From Pyrocephalus nanus (lineage: Eukaryota; Chordata; Aves; Passeriformes; Tyrannidae), in the NCBI GenBank assembly GCA_038380795.1, contig CM076272.1, positions 4,770,001 to 4,834,000 of the forward strand: DNA of 64,000 nt, read 5' to 3'. The notes beneath the pieces were generated by a model. The model was not told where the DNA came from. It made no database searches and saw only the letters and a program-made list of their open reading frames with translations. Below are positions 20,472 through 46,700 of the stretch, piece after piece. How positions within the stretch are numbered: position 1 is the stretch's first letter; every line of letters starts with the position of its first letter. A program made the position numbers and the translations under genes.

Positions 20472-22189
20472 CACGTGGCCGGCAGCAGCCCTGGCCGCGC
20501 GAGCCTCCCGAGCATCCCCCCACGATCCCGCACCGGGGAACGCCCGCTCCGAGCATCCCCCCACGATCCCGCACCGGGGAACGCCCGCTCCGAGCATCCC
20601 CCCACGATCCCGCACCGGGGAACGCCCGCTCCGAGCATCCCCCCACGATCCCGCACCGGGGAACGCCCGCTCCGAGCATCCCCCCACGATCCCGCACCGG
20701 GGAACGCCCGCTCCGAGCATCCCCCCACGATCCCGCACCGGGGAACGCCCGCTCCGAGCATCCCCCCACGATCCCGCACCGGGGAACGCCCGCTCCGAGC
20801 ATCTCCCCACGATTCCGCACCGGCAACCTCACGCATTTGGGAAACCCCGCTTCGAGCACCCTTCCGCGACCTTACACCGGGCAGCGCCCGCTCTGGGCAC
20901 GGGGAGGCGCGGGGGGGGTCGGTCTGCGGGCTCGGGGCCGCGCAGGGGGGAAGGCCCCGTGGCCATGCGTTTATTACACGGAGCCGGGGCCGGGTAGCAG
21001 CTCCCGGCCGGGTCCTGGCGGCCGGGCTGTGCTCGAGGAGCCGCCGGAGGCTGAGTCAGAGGCAGCCGGAGCCCGCCCGGCCCCCCCGTACCCGCACTCA
21101 CGTAAGAGCCGCCGGTTCCCTCGAGCGGCTTTGGCTTTAAATCAGTGACCGGTTCGCTGCACCCGCCAGTGATGCTGCAGCCTCTTCCCGCCCCCCCCAC
21201 CCCGCGAAGAGAATTAATCTTCTGCCGTAATTGTGCTTGCTTAAACGCGTTCAGTTGATTTGGACAGTCTCTTGAACTGTGAAAACCTCTGAAACGTGTT
21301 TAAACCCTCTGTGCAGTGCTACCAGGGCATGAATAGGGCTTTTGTCGGCGGACAATGGCAACCTCCTGACTGTCTCCTCAGACTAATGAAAGTAGAATGC
21401 AATCTCTAAAAACCTGCTTTGTCCTGATAAGGGAACTTAGTATCGCCGAGGCCCAGGTTAACAAAAAATCAGTGTTTTACAGAGGTTTTTGTGATGCTAA
21501 TATGGTAACTTTCTTGCTGCCTCTCATCATGTCTTGCCTTGGCTCAAAGGTAGGATGACAAAGAGGTTTTTTGGTTACTCAGACGCCTCCTGGGACCTGT
21601 TGTGCAACCAGGAGTGCTTAATTTAAGAAAAAAAAAAAATCACTCCAAAGTGCATAATTTCATGCCCGATATCCCGTTCATAAAGCAGAATTTAGGCTAG
21701 TTTAGAGGAGTTTGATGGCCTAATGAGCCGGGCAGATGCCGGCGGGTTTCCAGCCCATCACTGGATTAAGCAGGAGGTTTTTGTGCCGAGGCAGGAAGCG
21801 CCGCTGGGAGCCACGTGCTTGAACCGGGGACTTCTGCCTGTGAAACCCTTCTGAGAAACTTCGCTTTCCGTAGATAACCACACTGGGGAGTCTGCAGCAG
21901 CCTGCATTGCTTTTGATTACCTGCTCCTTTATCCAGTAGAAGCTGTAAATATTATTAAAACCTTCGTTTCTTGCTGTTAGCCCACGTGATTCGCCACCGG
22001 CCTTAATTCCCTTTGCACCCGCCAAGCTGATAATTGAATTTGGTGGGAACAAGACGTTTCCCAGGCCGGCCGGAGCACGTGCTGGTCCTTTATCTCCCGT
22101 TGTTTTCCCAGGGGAAGATGGAGCCGCAGCGTGGTGGTGTTGGATGGCACGTAGGGAATGGGGATGCAGTACCGGGGCGCTGCCACGTG
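20472..22189. promoter_or_regulatory. PKM: Cluster of CACGTG E-box / HRE motifs in PKM intron 1
   Basis: Five CACGTG palindromes occur at 20472-20477, 21812-21817, 21983-21988, 22076-22081 and 22184-22189; one copy is expected per about 4 kb by chance. CACGTG binds MYC/MAX, USF and ChREBP-type factors and includes the HIF core ACGTG. PKM in mammals is a known MYC and HIF-1 target; occupancy in this species is inferred. Confidence 0.45.
20510..20837 (+). repeat. 41-bp CpG-rich minisatellite, 8 copies, start of PKM intron 1
   Basis: Copies start at 20510, 20551, 20592, 20633, 20674, 20715, 20756 and 20797; the first seven are essentially identical and the eighth is diverged, with a further decayed copy near 20850-20895. 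The unit (starting GAGCATCCCCCCACGATCCC) has six CpGs. Since 41 is not a multiple of three and the unit lacks stops, the array reads open in all three frames on each strand, producing long false repeat proteins. Confidence 0.95.
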
Positions 22190-25100
22190 CAGCGACCTCC
22201 ATCCTGGAGTGGGGATGCAGCACAGGGAGCTACACTTCCACCTGTTTAAATGTTAAAAAAAAAGACCCAAAGCTTCCTTTTATCATGTAAAGCAGGTTTT
22301 TACAGCTTGCCTGAAGGCAGCCAGGTGCTTTTTGCCGGGCTGAAAGGCTCCTTGCCCTCTGCAAGGTTAAGCCTGTAGGTGTGTCCTACAAATACCCTCG
22401 AGATAAGTCTTTCTCGTCACCAAACATCCGATGCTTGTCGCCTCCTCTCTTTATTTTTTTAAGTTAAGCCTCCTCTGTGCGTTTGCCTTGCAGGGAGGGT
22501 AGCTCTGCTGAGCCAGCAGCACACAGGGAAAGTGCTGCTGTCTTCCTGTGCCCGACTTCCCTTTTCCATTGCCAAAAAGCCAGGGAGCTGTCTGTCCCTT
22601 TTGAGGGGCTCTCCTCCCGTGGATCCCCAGCTCGCTGCCCAGGAAAGCTTTAGCCAGCCAGGAGCAGGTGGTGGCTCCTGGGTCCCATCCAGGCTTGCAG
22701 AAAAGGGGTGGTATTTTGGAGTGGCCATTTTGTACTTACGTAACGGCGCGACGCCACCTCATGCTGCCCTTCCTCCCTGGAAGAGGGGATGCCAGGCAGC
22801 TGCATTTCTCTGTTAAATGCCTTTTGCCTCTGGAATGAGCAAGGCTGATGTTTTCGTAGTCTTTTTTTGGGAATCTGAAGGCCTGCCTGGTTTCATAACC
22901 CTGGCCTAAGCACTAACTCAAACCATTTCTGCCTCTGGCTGGGGACACTGGGCATGAGCAGCGTTGTTCTGCAGTATCAGAGACGTTGTGTAAGTGAAGC
23001 TGAGCTGTAAAGCCACAATCGTCACCCCCCCAAGAGCACCCCCCCCCTCTTCCCACTGCAATTCCTCCAGGCAGTGACACAGCTCTACCGGTGTGGCCTG
23101 GGGACAGTCCCTGCTGGAGTTTCCACTTCCCTCTGTCACCGATAACAGCAAAGACTTGGCCCTGGGTGGAGATTGCCAGGGTGGGGGTTGCTGCTCCCTC
23201 TCCTTTCTCCATCCCCAAGGGCACATCTGGAGGTGCTGTGAGTTTAGACTTTCTTGGCTGACCAGTGGGATGAGCTGGCTGGAATTAGTCACCTGGCTAC
23301 TGCAAAACCAGTCCTGACCTCAAACGGCTCATTCTGGAATATTCAGGAGCTGGGGAGATATCAGACAGCACTGGGACTCCCTGTCCTTAGCACAGGCAGC
23401 CCATGTAATAAACTTGGGGATTTAATCATTATTCCTCAGGGAAGGAATTCAGGTTTATTCAGTTCTGCAAGCATTCAGGCTTTGTAGGGTATTGCTTACC
23501 CCCCTTCCTTGCTCAGCCCAGACTGAGAGCTCTGTGTTTTCAGGTGTCCTTGAAGTCCTTGCTCCTCTGTTTGATTTTAAAAAAAGCAGAGTGGTGGGAA
23601 ATGCCAGACATTCCTGTTATAAATATAAGACTGGTCATTCCAGTAGAATTCAATCGCTGCCTTGTAAATGTGTGGTGATGGAAGGCCGGAGGGAGCACTA
23701 AGAAGTGAATTTTAGTGGTGGTGGCCCAGCACTGGGGCAGATGGGTGTTTGGGACACGTTTTGGCTCCTGCGTTTCTGCTCTCGCCCCTGGATAAGGTCA
23801 TGATGTCTCCAGTTACTTTTTCTGAGCTCACTGAACTGCTGGAAAGTTGTGAAGGAGATTCTGACTGGGAAGTGAACTTTTCCTTTCTCTTTATAAAGAC
23901 TTTAGAGGGGTTAAAGTTGTATTTGCAAATGACTTGAGTGGGTGGGGGATTTCCACTAGGCAAGGAGAATTCACTTGGCTATTGTTACAAACTTCCAAGT
24001 CATGCTGTGGGTGCAATTTCTGTGTCAGGTTGTTCCCTATTCCTCGTGTTCCCAGCAGCAGTGCAGACCTGCTCGCCTGTGCATGGAGGTGATTTCCCAG
24101 CAAAGGCTTGTTGGTTTTGGCATCTAGAGAAGCTGGCACTGCTCTGCAGGTGTCGCAGGATGCAGCAGCAAGTGTTAGAGTGCTGAAACAACAGTGTTTC
24201 AGGGCTGACCAGAGGGTTTTCCTATAATAATGAGACTTCGTTGGGCTTTTCATGTGGGCAGACCTTCGTGTAGTGACTCCAGTGAATCAGCATCTTCTGG
24301 CAGGGCTGAGGGAAAAGAGGCTTTGCCAGGTCAAATTATGGTTTTGTGTGGCCCGGGCGCCCTGTGCTGCATGGCAGCGGCGATGGTGAGTCAGGGCTGG
24401 CTGCGCGAGGAGCTGCACGTACGTGAGGAAGGGCTGCGGAGCAGGGGAGGAGCCGCTGCGGCACCAGCCGGCTCAGGGCAGGCTGGGAGGGCACGGCTGT
24501 CCTTCTGCTCAGCTCTGACAGAGCTTTTGGGCTCGCTAGTGTCTCTGACAGAGCTGAGCCTGCTGAGCTGGGGTGTGTCCCTCACATTGCTCCATGGGTT
24601 ACTGGGGGGCTTTGTCTACCTGGGGTGGGCAGAACAAAAATTCTGCTCGGTCCCTGCTTTCTGCCAGCCTTTTTAGCTGAGCCATAACCCACATTTCTAC
24701 AAGCACATCTTAGATGTGAAGGCAGCTCATGCCTGCTCTGAATATCCCTGCATGCCCAGGGGATGGAGTTTGAAGTCAGACCAATATTTGAAGCCAAAAT
24801 GAGTGATCTGTCCATGCCAGTAGCCACCACCTTGCATCCCTCCCTTACCAAGGCTTTTGGATTCTTGCCTGGGCAGGTCCAAGAAACAAAGAGCTTTTAG
24901 TTGCCACTTCTACCTGAGAACAAAATTACTGCAATTAGAAATGCCTGGGGGCACCAACACTGCTGGGAAATGAGTGTCCTCCCGTCCCAGTGGACAGTTA
25001 AGCTTTAGCTCAGCTTCCTCTAGGGATTATGAGCTGTTCCTGCTGTTGTAGAGATGCTCTAGTCCTGAGGAGCCAAGCAGCCTGAGTTCAGAGAGGTTCT

Positions 25101-25829
25101 TTTAAACCAAATTCTGGAAAAATAACCAATTTTAAACTCTATGTTGGTTTTCAGCTGCCCTGGGTGAGGAGGAGTGCAGGGGGCAGGGGAGACCCACAGC
25201 ATCTTCAGTCAAAGAGGGACCTTAAACATATTAAAGAAATCTTCAGTGTTTTACGTGTTCTCTGCCAAGGTGTTGTGTTTAATCAACTCAAGTCTGCTTG
25301 CTTGTCCAGGCTTAGAGGCTGGGGTTTAGGCTTAGGCGGGCTTTGCCACGATTAGGTGCTCTGGGCAGAGGATTGCCCGTGTCCGGGCATGCCACAGTCA
25401 CGCCAGCGCCGAGCTGCCCCGGTCCCGGCTGGGATGGGAAGCGCAGTCGAGGCTTGTAGAGGAATGACTGGAGAGCTGGGAGGGAGGAGGCAGAACCTCT
25501 GCCTGCGCACTCAAGTGCTTAAATTTTGTTGCGTTGTGTAGCTCCAAGGGAAGACTGGCAATGAAGAGAAGCTATGAAGGGAACATCTGCATAGAAGGCA
25601 GGTGAGCTTTGGGTGGTCCATGTGGGGGATGACATGGAAATAGAAATGTGTCTTGCCTGTTAAAACTCTTGATTCGGAACATAAAGATAGTCTGACCCAG
25701 TAGCAGCTTTCTCTTTACCTCCATATTCATCACGTGGGTGTGTTGGTGTCTCTGCTTGCTGGACAGGTCAGGGTGATTCCCAAACCTGGCACCGCTTTCT
25801 TCTCTTTCAGACACAGGAATCGAGCGACC

Positions 25830-39449
<13,620 letters not shown>

Positions 39450-40087
39450 GCACCAGACTCAGCCTTCCCTTCCCCTGCCCACCTCCCTTCCCACCTTCCC
39501 TCCCCCTCTCCCCTTGCATTAGACCAGCCATCGCTTGCGCTGTTCTCCTTGTCCCTAGAGTGGATGTAGGTTGCTAAACACCACCCAGTGCAGCAGCAGC
39601 AGGGGCAAGAGACCTTAAATCACTAAAAGAAATATACTTGAAGTGTTTAGTTTTTTAAAAAACCTCTCCCCCGTAGTGAAGTCCTGCCTTGATGTGTGTT
39701 GGAGTCGGCGTAAGGAGGTTCCTGGTGACTGTCCTCAGGGTGTAAAATGTCCCTTTCCTGGCCCTGCTTTGGGGGGTTGGGGAAGGAGAGAGGTGACATG
39801 GGATCAGCGGTTTCACCAGACCCGTCCTCGCTCGAGGCAAGCTGCTACTCACCCCCTCCCATGGGGCCTCACACCTCCCCAGGCCCAGTTCCAGGTGAAT
39901 CCAGCCTCCTCTCTCGTTATTTTGGGCATGGGGGGCAGGAGGAGGGTGTTGGCTCCATGCAAGAGCTTCCCGTGCTCCCCTACAGCGTTGTCTCCTGTGT
40001 TAGTCATGTCCCCCCACCGCCCCAGAGCCCCCCCCCCTCACCCAGCACTCCGATGGGCCCTGGGGTGGGAGAGCACAACTGTCCATC

Positions 40088-40093
40088 AATAAA
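40088..40093 (+). terminator. PKM: PKM polyadenylation signal AATAAA
   Basis: Canonical AATAAA 639 bp after the PKM stop, followed by GCTGGGCTGGTCTGCTCCTTGG, a G/T-rich downstream element. The 3' UTR is therefore about 660 nt. The stretch from 40115 to the CpG island at about 40380 is a short G-rich spacer before GRAMD2A. Confidence 0.8.
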
Positions 40094-40489
40094 GAGAAGC
40101 TGAAGCACCTGCTGGGCTGGTCTGCTCCTTGGGGGTGTCTGCAGGGGTTTGGGGGCCTGGTGGAAGAGTCTGAGAGGTTGGGAGGGGATGGGGGGTTGAG
40201 GGGAGGAGTTGTTAGGGTTAGGGGTCTGCTGGGGCTAGGGGTTCCAAGGCATGGGGACATCTGTCGGGGTTGGGAAGTCCAAGGGAGTGGGCTGGGGGAA
40301 CTGGGGGCCATCCCAGGGAGGAGTCTTGAAGGGGTTGGGATATAATGGTGGAGGAATCTTGAGAGGGTTGGGGAGGCCCATGGCGTCCTGGCCGCGGAGG
40401 AGAGAGAGCGGGGGCAGCCCTGAAGCCTGGCTGTGCCAGCCGAGGTCGCCGTTGGAGCGCAGCGGTCCCTTTAGGAGGCGGCTCCTGCG

Positions 40490-40720
40490 AGTGCATGGGC
40501 CCCGCCCCTTTCCCGCCGATGGGCGCGGCCTATGCGGGGGCGGTGCTCAGCGGCGGCGCGCGGGAGGGGCGGTGCCTTGCGGAGGGCTGCCAATGGGCGT
40601 GCGGAAAGGGCGGGGTCCAGCGGCAGGCGACCAATGGGCGGGCAGCAGGGGCGGGGAGCAGCGTCGTGTGGCCAATGGGCGGGCGCCGTGGCGGCGCGAG
40701 AAGGCCGGGGCGCGCGGGGC
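40490..40720 (+). promoter_or_regulatory. GRAMD2A: GRAMD2A CpG promoter with duplicated CCAAT/GC-box units
   Basis: Three identical CCAATGGGCG elements lie at 40590, 40631 and 40672, exactly 41 bp apart, each followed by G-rich GC-box sequence; a related CCGATGGGCG is at 40516. The 41-bp unit is a tandem duplication. CCAAT boxes bind NF-Y and GGGCGG binds SP/KLF factors; helically phased repeats of this kind are typical of TATA-less promoters. The last copy is 49 bp upstream of the proposed start codon. The CpG island continues to about 41700 in intron 1. Confidence 0.7.
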
Positions 40721-43700
40721 ATGACGGCGGCGCGCGGGGCCGCGCGCAGGTACCGGCGGGGGCGGGAGGGGGGGACTCCGGGAGGGACGGGGGGCCGGGA
40801 GTGAGGGGGGATCAGGACCGGGCTTCGGGACTGGGGTCCCTTCCCTGGGGCCCCTTCTCTCCCGCCGCCGCCGCGGAGCCGGTGCTGCCCCTCGGCCTGT
40901 CCTGGCCGGCGGCGCCGTGCCGAGGGGAGCAAGGAAACACCGACACCCCCCCACCCCTGAGGGGACGGACCGGGCTGGGCGCTTCCCGCCCGGGACCCGC
41001 CGTCTCCGCGTGAGGGAGCGCCCAGCGCGGGTGAGGGCGGGACCGGCCCCGCGGGTGCCCGGGCGCGGCCCCGGCGGTGTCCGAGCCCCCACGGTCCCTC
41101 CGTGCCTCGCACACCCCGCCGGACCGGGGCCGCCTCCCCTCGGGGTCCCTCCGTACTCCCTCCATGCTTCCCCCTGTTCCTCCCGTGCCGCGGGGCGTTC
41201 GCAGCCGCTCCCGGTGAGACCCCGCGCCCCGGGCGCTGCGGTGAACCCGGACCGGGGTCTGGGCTCATTCCCGGCCGTGACCCCCCGGCCCCGGGGCGGG
41301 AACAGCCGGGACGCGCGGGGGCACCCGCGGAGCTCCCTCCGGGCCTGACCTCCCGCTCTCTCTGTCCCTCTCTCCTGCCAGCGCCGCTCGGCTCCGGCCG
41401 TTCCCCCCCAGCATCCCGGGGTGGCTCCACTCCAGCTCCGACACGCGGGACTGAAATGACCTTGGACGTCGGGACCAAGGGCAGCTCTCTGGATCCCGCC
41501 CGGGCTCGCTCGGGCCGCGACCGCCCGCCCGCCGGAGCCTCCCCCCGCCTCTGAGCCTCCTGGGGATTTTTGGGAGGCGGGATCCCCGCCCGGCTCGGCC
41601 CGGCCCTCCCCGCGCGCTTCCCCGGCCCCGGGGAAGGGATCCAGCGAAAATCGCCCGCCGACGGAGGGGCTCGCGCCGGACCTTTTCCAGGCTGGATCCC
41701 AGCGCTGCGTAAGGGCAGGGACACAGCGATCCCGAGGGAGGGAGAAGCACCGGGACTCGCCTGCGGGTTTCGGGGAGCCAGTGTGGGTGGGGAGGGGGTG
41801 TCTGTACTGGGCAGGGAGGCAGCAGGTCGCTGGAGTGTTTTCCCTTTCCCATGAACTCCTGCACCCACCGGCTTTACCTTCTCTGAAGAGCTCTGTACTC
41901 CGACTGTTTTTATGCCACTTGTAGTTTGGGACACTTGGGATGGTGATTTTCCTGCACAAGCAGCTTCTTGCTGAACAAATTCCTTTAGGAGGGTGACAGT
42001 GTGAGCTGCTAGAAAGTGTTTTCCTCACTGTGCCAGCACTGGAAGTGGCTCTTGGAAGGGAAACCTCCATGTCACCTGTGCCTGGAGCCCAAACTTATCC
42101 CATGTTCCTGAACCCCAGACCTGTATCCCTGATGCATCTGGGAGCCAGGATGGAGCGAGATCTGGAGACAGGAGACAAGGCAGCTGCTGTGATGTTCCCT
42201 CTGGGGCTGAGGATGCTCCTCACAGCCCCCAGACCCTTCCTAGAGCATCCCAATGCCAGTGCTGTGTCCAGGACTGTCTGACCCAGGAATTGTCCCTGGT
42301 GGTGGCCAGGAGGGGGAGAGAAAACTGGGAGGGGACCATGCAGCACTTCCAAGTTCTCTCCAGCCTCTGGTTTTTCTCATTTTAGGGGATTTATCTGTGT
42401 TTGGGGATGCTGGGGGGGTTCTGATGCCTTCGCCTCGAGCAGGGGGTGCCTCTCCCCGATCCCTGTGTGGTGCCCCTTGGTGTCAGCCCCGCTTAGGGAT
42501 AAATCGGCTCACCCGGATTAAGCAGTGCAAGAGCTCGGGGATTTAAGGGATGACGTGAAGGAAGCCGGAGCCGGCTGAGCTCTGGAGAGGGATGCTCCAG
42601 ATTGAGGCAGAGCCCATTTTTCCAGCGCGTGAGAAGGGCGGGTTGAAATCTTTGGTGCCTCCATGATATGAGTTTTGGCTTCAGGGCAGCGTGGCATCAC
42701 CTGGCAGAGGGTGTCAGAGGAATCAGGCAGGGGAAACGCCTTTTGGTGCGAGGCCAAGGGATGGTATTTTGGTGCTTCTTGTCAGTAGGGTCTCCCTTCC
42801 TTTCCAGACACATCCTTTGACCTGAGCTAAAAACAACCTCTGCATGTTCCAGCAGTGCTTGGACTCTGGGGCTGTACCGGCAGCTCTTTGCCAGCGCCAG
42901 CTGTGGGGATCCAGGAGCTTGTTCCCAGCCTGTTACCAACCACATGGCACCAGTGACTTGTGTTTGGTTCTCCTACACCCCCATGTATGTGCTGCATGTT
43001 GTGGGAGCATCCCCACGCCTCCAGCTGGGATTCAGCCTGGCTCCATCACATCCAGGCAGTGTTTTGGGCAGGGCCCCAGGCTGTGGGGGCTCATGTGGCT
43101 TTAACTCTCAGCCCATTTGGGCATGTCAGGGTCCAGCACCCCCATCCTGGCTTCTCCCTGAGCCTGGGGGGGTTATTTCCATGGATCATCCTTCAGATGA
43201 TCCCTTTGGAGTGGGAGCAGGGTGTGTCTAGGGTCGTACAGGCAGCAAAAGAGCTGCTCTCTGAGTATAGGAAGTTTGGGTTGGCTTCTCTGCCCGGGCT
43301 CTGCCGCAGTGCCATGGCATTATCCTCGTGGGCACTGGGATATGCTCCAGCTCCGTGCTAATCCTGCCACCCTGCCTGCGCCCCACCTGCTCTGGCATCA
43401 CCCCCTGCCCGGCAAGCTGAGCGCTTTCCCTGGAATCATTTCCTCTCCGCAGGCCTGTGGCAGTTTGCTGGTCCCCTGGGATTGCTTTGGCTCTGGTGCC
43501 TCGGCAATCTCCGGTGAAGCGTCACCTCGGTGGCCTGCCAGGCGATAACCTGCCCGCGGCGCTGGGCCCGTGTTTACTTTACCTGCTGCGGCCGATAAGC
43601 GCCTCTGATAACATTCCCGATGGTAAACACCGCACTGCAACGTGCGGGAAGCAACTCAAGGAGGGAGCTGGTGCCTGGCAAGGGCTTTGCCTCGGGAGCA

Positions 43701-46700
43701 TGGTGCTTTGCCGACCAGGAGGAGCAGACCCTGGCTGAAATCCATCCCCCTGAGGAGTTTCGTAGACCTGTGATTGTCCCCAGCTCAATCTTCATCCCTT
43801 GAGGAGGAGAGGCTGTGCTTTGGACAGAGTTATCTGAGGGAACAGCAGCTCCTTGGCCGCTTGGTTACGAGCACTGGGGAGTTCCTGGCAAAAAAGTGCC
43901 TTTTTTTTTCTCTCCACGTGACTTGAAAAATCGCAGAAATATTCTCGCTGTCCTTGAGCAGTGGATTCTGACGTTTCTGTGCAGGCTGGGATTGAAGGGA
44001 ATAGATTTAGAGCCCCAGGCCCCTCTTGCCCTTCTCCTCTGGGGCTGACGGGCGTCTCCTTGCAGTGCCACGCCGATGCATGAGAAGGCAGCTCTGCTGA
44101 AGAGCCCCGAGCCCAGGCACGGCCGCGAGAAGCTGGAGGTGTCCCACAAGCAGAAGAGTTTGGATTCCCTCGATGGCAGGTGAGGAGCAGCATCCCAAGG
44201 GCTGTGGTTGAATGTTTTCTCTTTCCCCCCTGCTGTGGCATCCCTGCTGCCTCTGAGCCCCTGAATCCATCCACCAGCGGGGTGGGGCACAGAGGGACCC
44301 TTCTTTGCTTTCCCCCTCAAATACTGAGGGTATAAAAGCAGGGAAAAGAGAGGGATATGGGGAAGGGAATGCTGTTCCCACAGCTGAGGTTGCTGAGTGG
44401 ATCTCGCTCTCTCTGTGGTTTGTCTCTTCATCTGCCCATGGGATGGATGTGGATGGATGTCCCCGTACACGGCCAAAGCCGAGTCCATCCTCTGCCCAGG
44501 CACATTCCCAAATTCCTCTTTGTGCTTTCCCTCAGGAAGCCATGACCCAGCCAAAGCTGCCCATTTCCCTCTCACAACCTCTCCCAGGGTGCTGCTGGGG
44601 CAGCTCTGGTCTCCTTCCTGGAGCTGGGATGTGTTTTGGGGACAGTCAACCCTGTCCCAGTGCCTCCATGTCTCCCATCAGGAATCAGCCCTCAGCAGCC
44701 GTTACTGAGCCTCAGCAATGCCCAGTGCCACAATAAATCATGGAGACACCCAAAATGTGGCTTTCTGGGGTCTCTCTTCAATCCTTTACACGATTCCTTG
44801 TCTCATCTTGCCTCACACATGTTTAGGGAGCAGGCAAGAGACCCGGGGCTCTTCCTTACCTGGTGATTATGATTTTTCCTTCCAGCCTTCGCCTGAACGA
44901 AGCCCTCAAGGATGAGGACATCAAGAAATGCCACCGGGAAGTGGTGAGTCTTTGGCTTTAGGAGCGACTGGGCTGGTTTGTTGTAGCGTGTTGTCCCTGG
45001 AGGAACCTGCCTGGGGTCTCAGCTGTGGGCTCAAGGAGCCAGAGGCAGCTCCTTGTGTGGGACAGAGGCTCCTGCCTGGAATTTCAGGGGAGCTGCTGAT
45101 GGTTTTGTGTGGGCTGTGCTCTGCCGTGCAAACACTCCATGATTTTCCATGAAGAGCAAAGGAAAAAGTGGAAATGTTGACAGCTCAGTTTCCATCCGTT
45201 AATACCTTTTGGTTGTTCAAATCTTGCCCAAAGCAGTTTTTTTGGTCTGTCTACAGACAAGAGATGCCCTGAAAGAGGAAGGAATAACGGGAAGCAATGT
45301 TTTGTTTTTCCCCACGAAGAAAATGGAGGGGAAAAATATTTTTGGTTATCCAGGGGCATCTGGGAGAGTGACAGCGTTGGCAGTGGGTCTGTGCTGGGGC
45401 CAGGGGGTGTTTCTTGGTGGTGGTTGGAGGTGATAGCCCTCATGTCCCCCTGAAACGCTCCCACCGGCACCCCCATCGTGCCGGCGTCTCTCCGGGAGAT
45501 GTCTGAGCCAGCTCCAGGTGATGCTGAGCCTTGATCCTCTTAAGGCCCGGCTCATCCGGTGACAAGGTGCACGGAGCCAAGGTGACCTTGTCCCGTGGGC
45601 AGGAGGGCTCTGCCTGCGCTGCTGCCCACAAACCAGCCTTGCTGTGCCAGACTTCCCCGCATCCTGCCAAAGCAGCTCATCCCTTGGAATTCGCCGGTCC
45701 GTGGGCAGCACCCTGAGGGCAGGGGGCACAAATCTGCTGCACGGGACCGGTCGAGCGGATTTATGGGAAGCGTTGAAGTGCTTTGGAGCTTTGCCTTCCC
45801 CACAGAAGTGTCTGAGGGCCGCCGTGCTGAGCCTCCTGCCGCGGTGCCGGCAGGCTTTGAAGCGGCGCCGAGAATATAAATAGCTGGATGGCGCGTCGCG
45901 ATGGGCGCAAAGCAAGTGTTGTCACCGTGTCCCGGATAAGGGGAGAGGAGGAGGAGAGAAACCACTGGGCAAAATAAACTGCCTGCGGATGAGCCCGGCA
46001 GAAAAGCAGCTCCTCGCAGAGGCTCGGCAGCCTCCTTAGATATTCCGGGAAATGTTTATCGGGGAGGATGGCACAGCGTTTGCCAGGGGCTGGGTCATCC
46101 GACCTGCCTCTAACCCACTGGGCCCCCCGGCCCCAGCCGGGTGGGACCCCCCTGCGCTGGTCCCGGGTGCGGGCAGGGGGAGGTTGTTGCGCAGGAGGGT
46201 GATTTTTGGGTCTCCTTATCAGCAAGGTCACCGGATAACTTTGCTCTGCTCTGTTTTCAGGCCGCTAGCAAGTACAACTCCCAGTACCACAAGCTGTTCA
46301 AGGACATCCCGACGGAGGAGAGTGTGCTGAAAGGTGAGTGGCAGGGTGAGGGACAGGGGTGGAAGCGGCAGGATCCGGCACATGCTCTGCCATGGCCCTC
46401 TCTCTGCCTTGCAGTTTGCTCCTGTGCCCTCCAGAGAGACATCCTCATCCAGGGAAGGCTTTACATCTCCCCCAACTGGCTCTGCTTCTACGCAAACCTT
46501 TTCGGGAAGGACATCAAGGTAATGTGGGGACCAACTCACCCCATCCCATGGGGCTCAGAGCCACAGCTTATCCCCTCCTGCACCCAAATACTACCAAAAT
46601 ACCTGTCAGAAGGCTCCAATGGGAAGGGGAGCGTGGCTGTGCCCCCCCCTCCGATCACCTGCAGTGTCGGCCTGGGGAAACCAAATATTGGTTTGGTTTA

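Larger units (their letters stand above)
20283..25810 (+). other. PKM: PKM intron 1
   Basis: Intron between the inferred non-coding exon 1 and the exon with the ATG. It starts with CpG island sequence and a 41-bp tandem array (20510-20837), then unique sequence with several CACGTG palindromes to about 22190. From 22200 to 25800 the sequence is ordinary unique intron; I recognised no exon, RNA gene or transposon there. A strong acceptor (TCTCTTTCAG) ends it. Confidence 0.6.

Noticed and set aside
20510..20837. Regular direct repeats considered as a CRISPR array
   Set aside because: Units are contiguous with no spacers, in a vertebrate intron; it is a minisatellite.
20068..20859. Long repeat-containing frames on both strands (for example a 263-codon minus frame)
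   Set aside because: They are produced by the stop-free 41-bp minisatellite; the same peptide pattern appears in all frames.
40471..42070. Open frames of about 490-510 codons on the minus strand across the GRAMD2A CpG island
   Set aside because: They overlap each other in different frames, are Arg/Pro/Gly/Ala-rich as expected from GC-rich stop-poor DNA, match no family known to me, and run antisense through a promoter.
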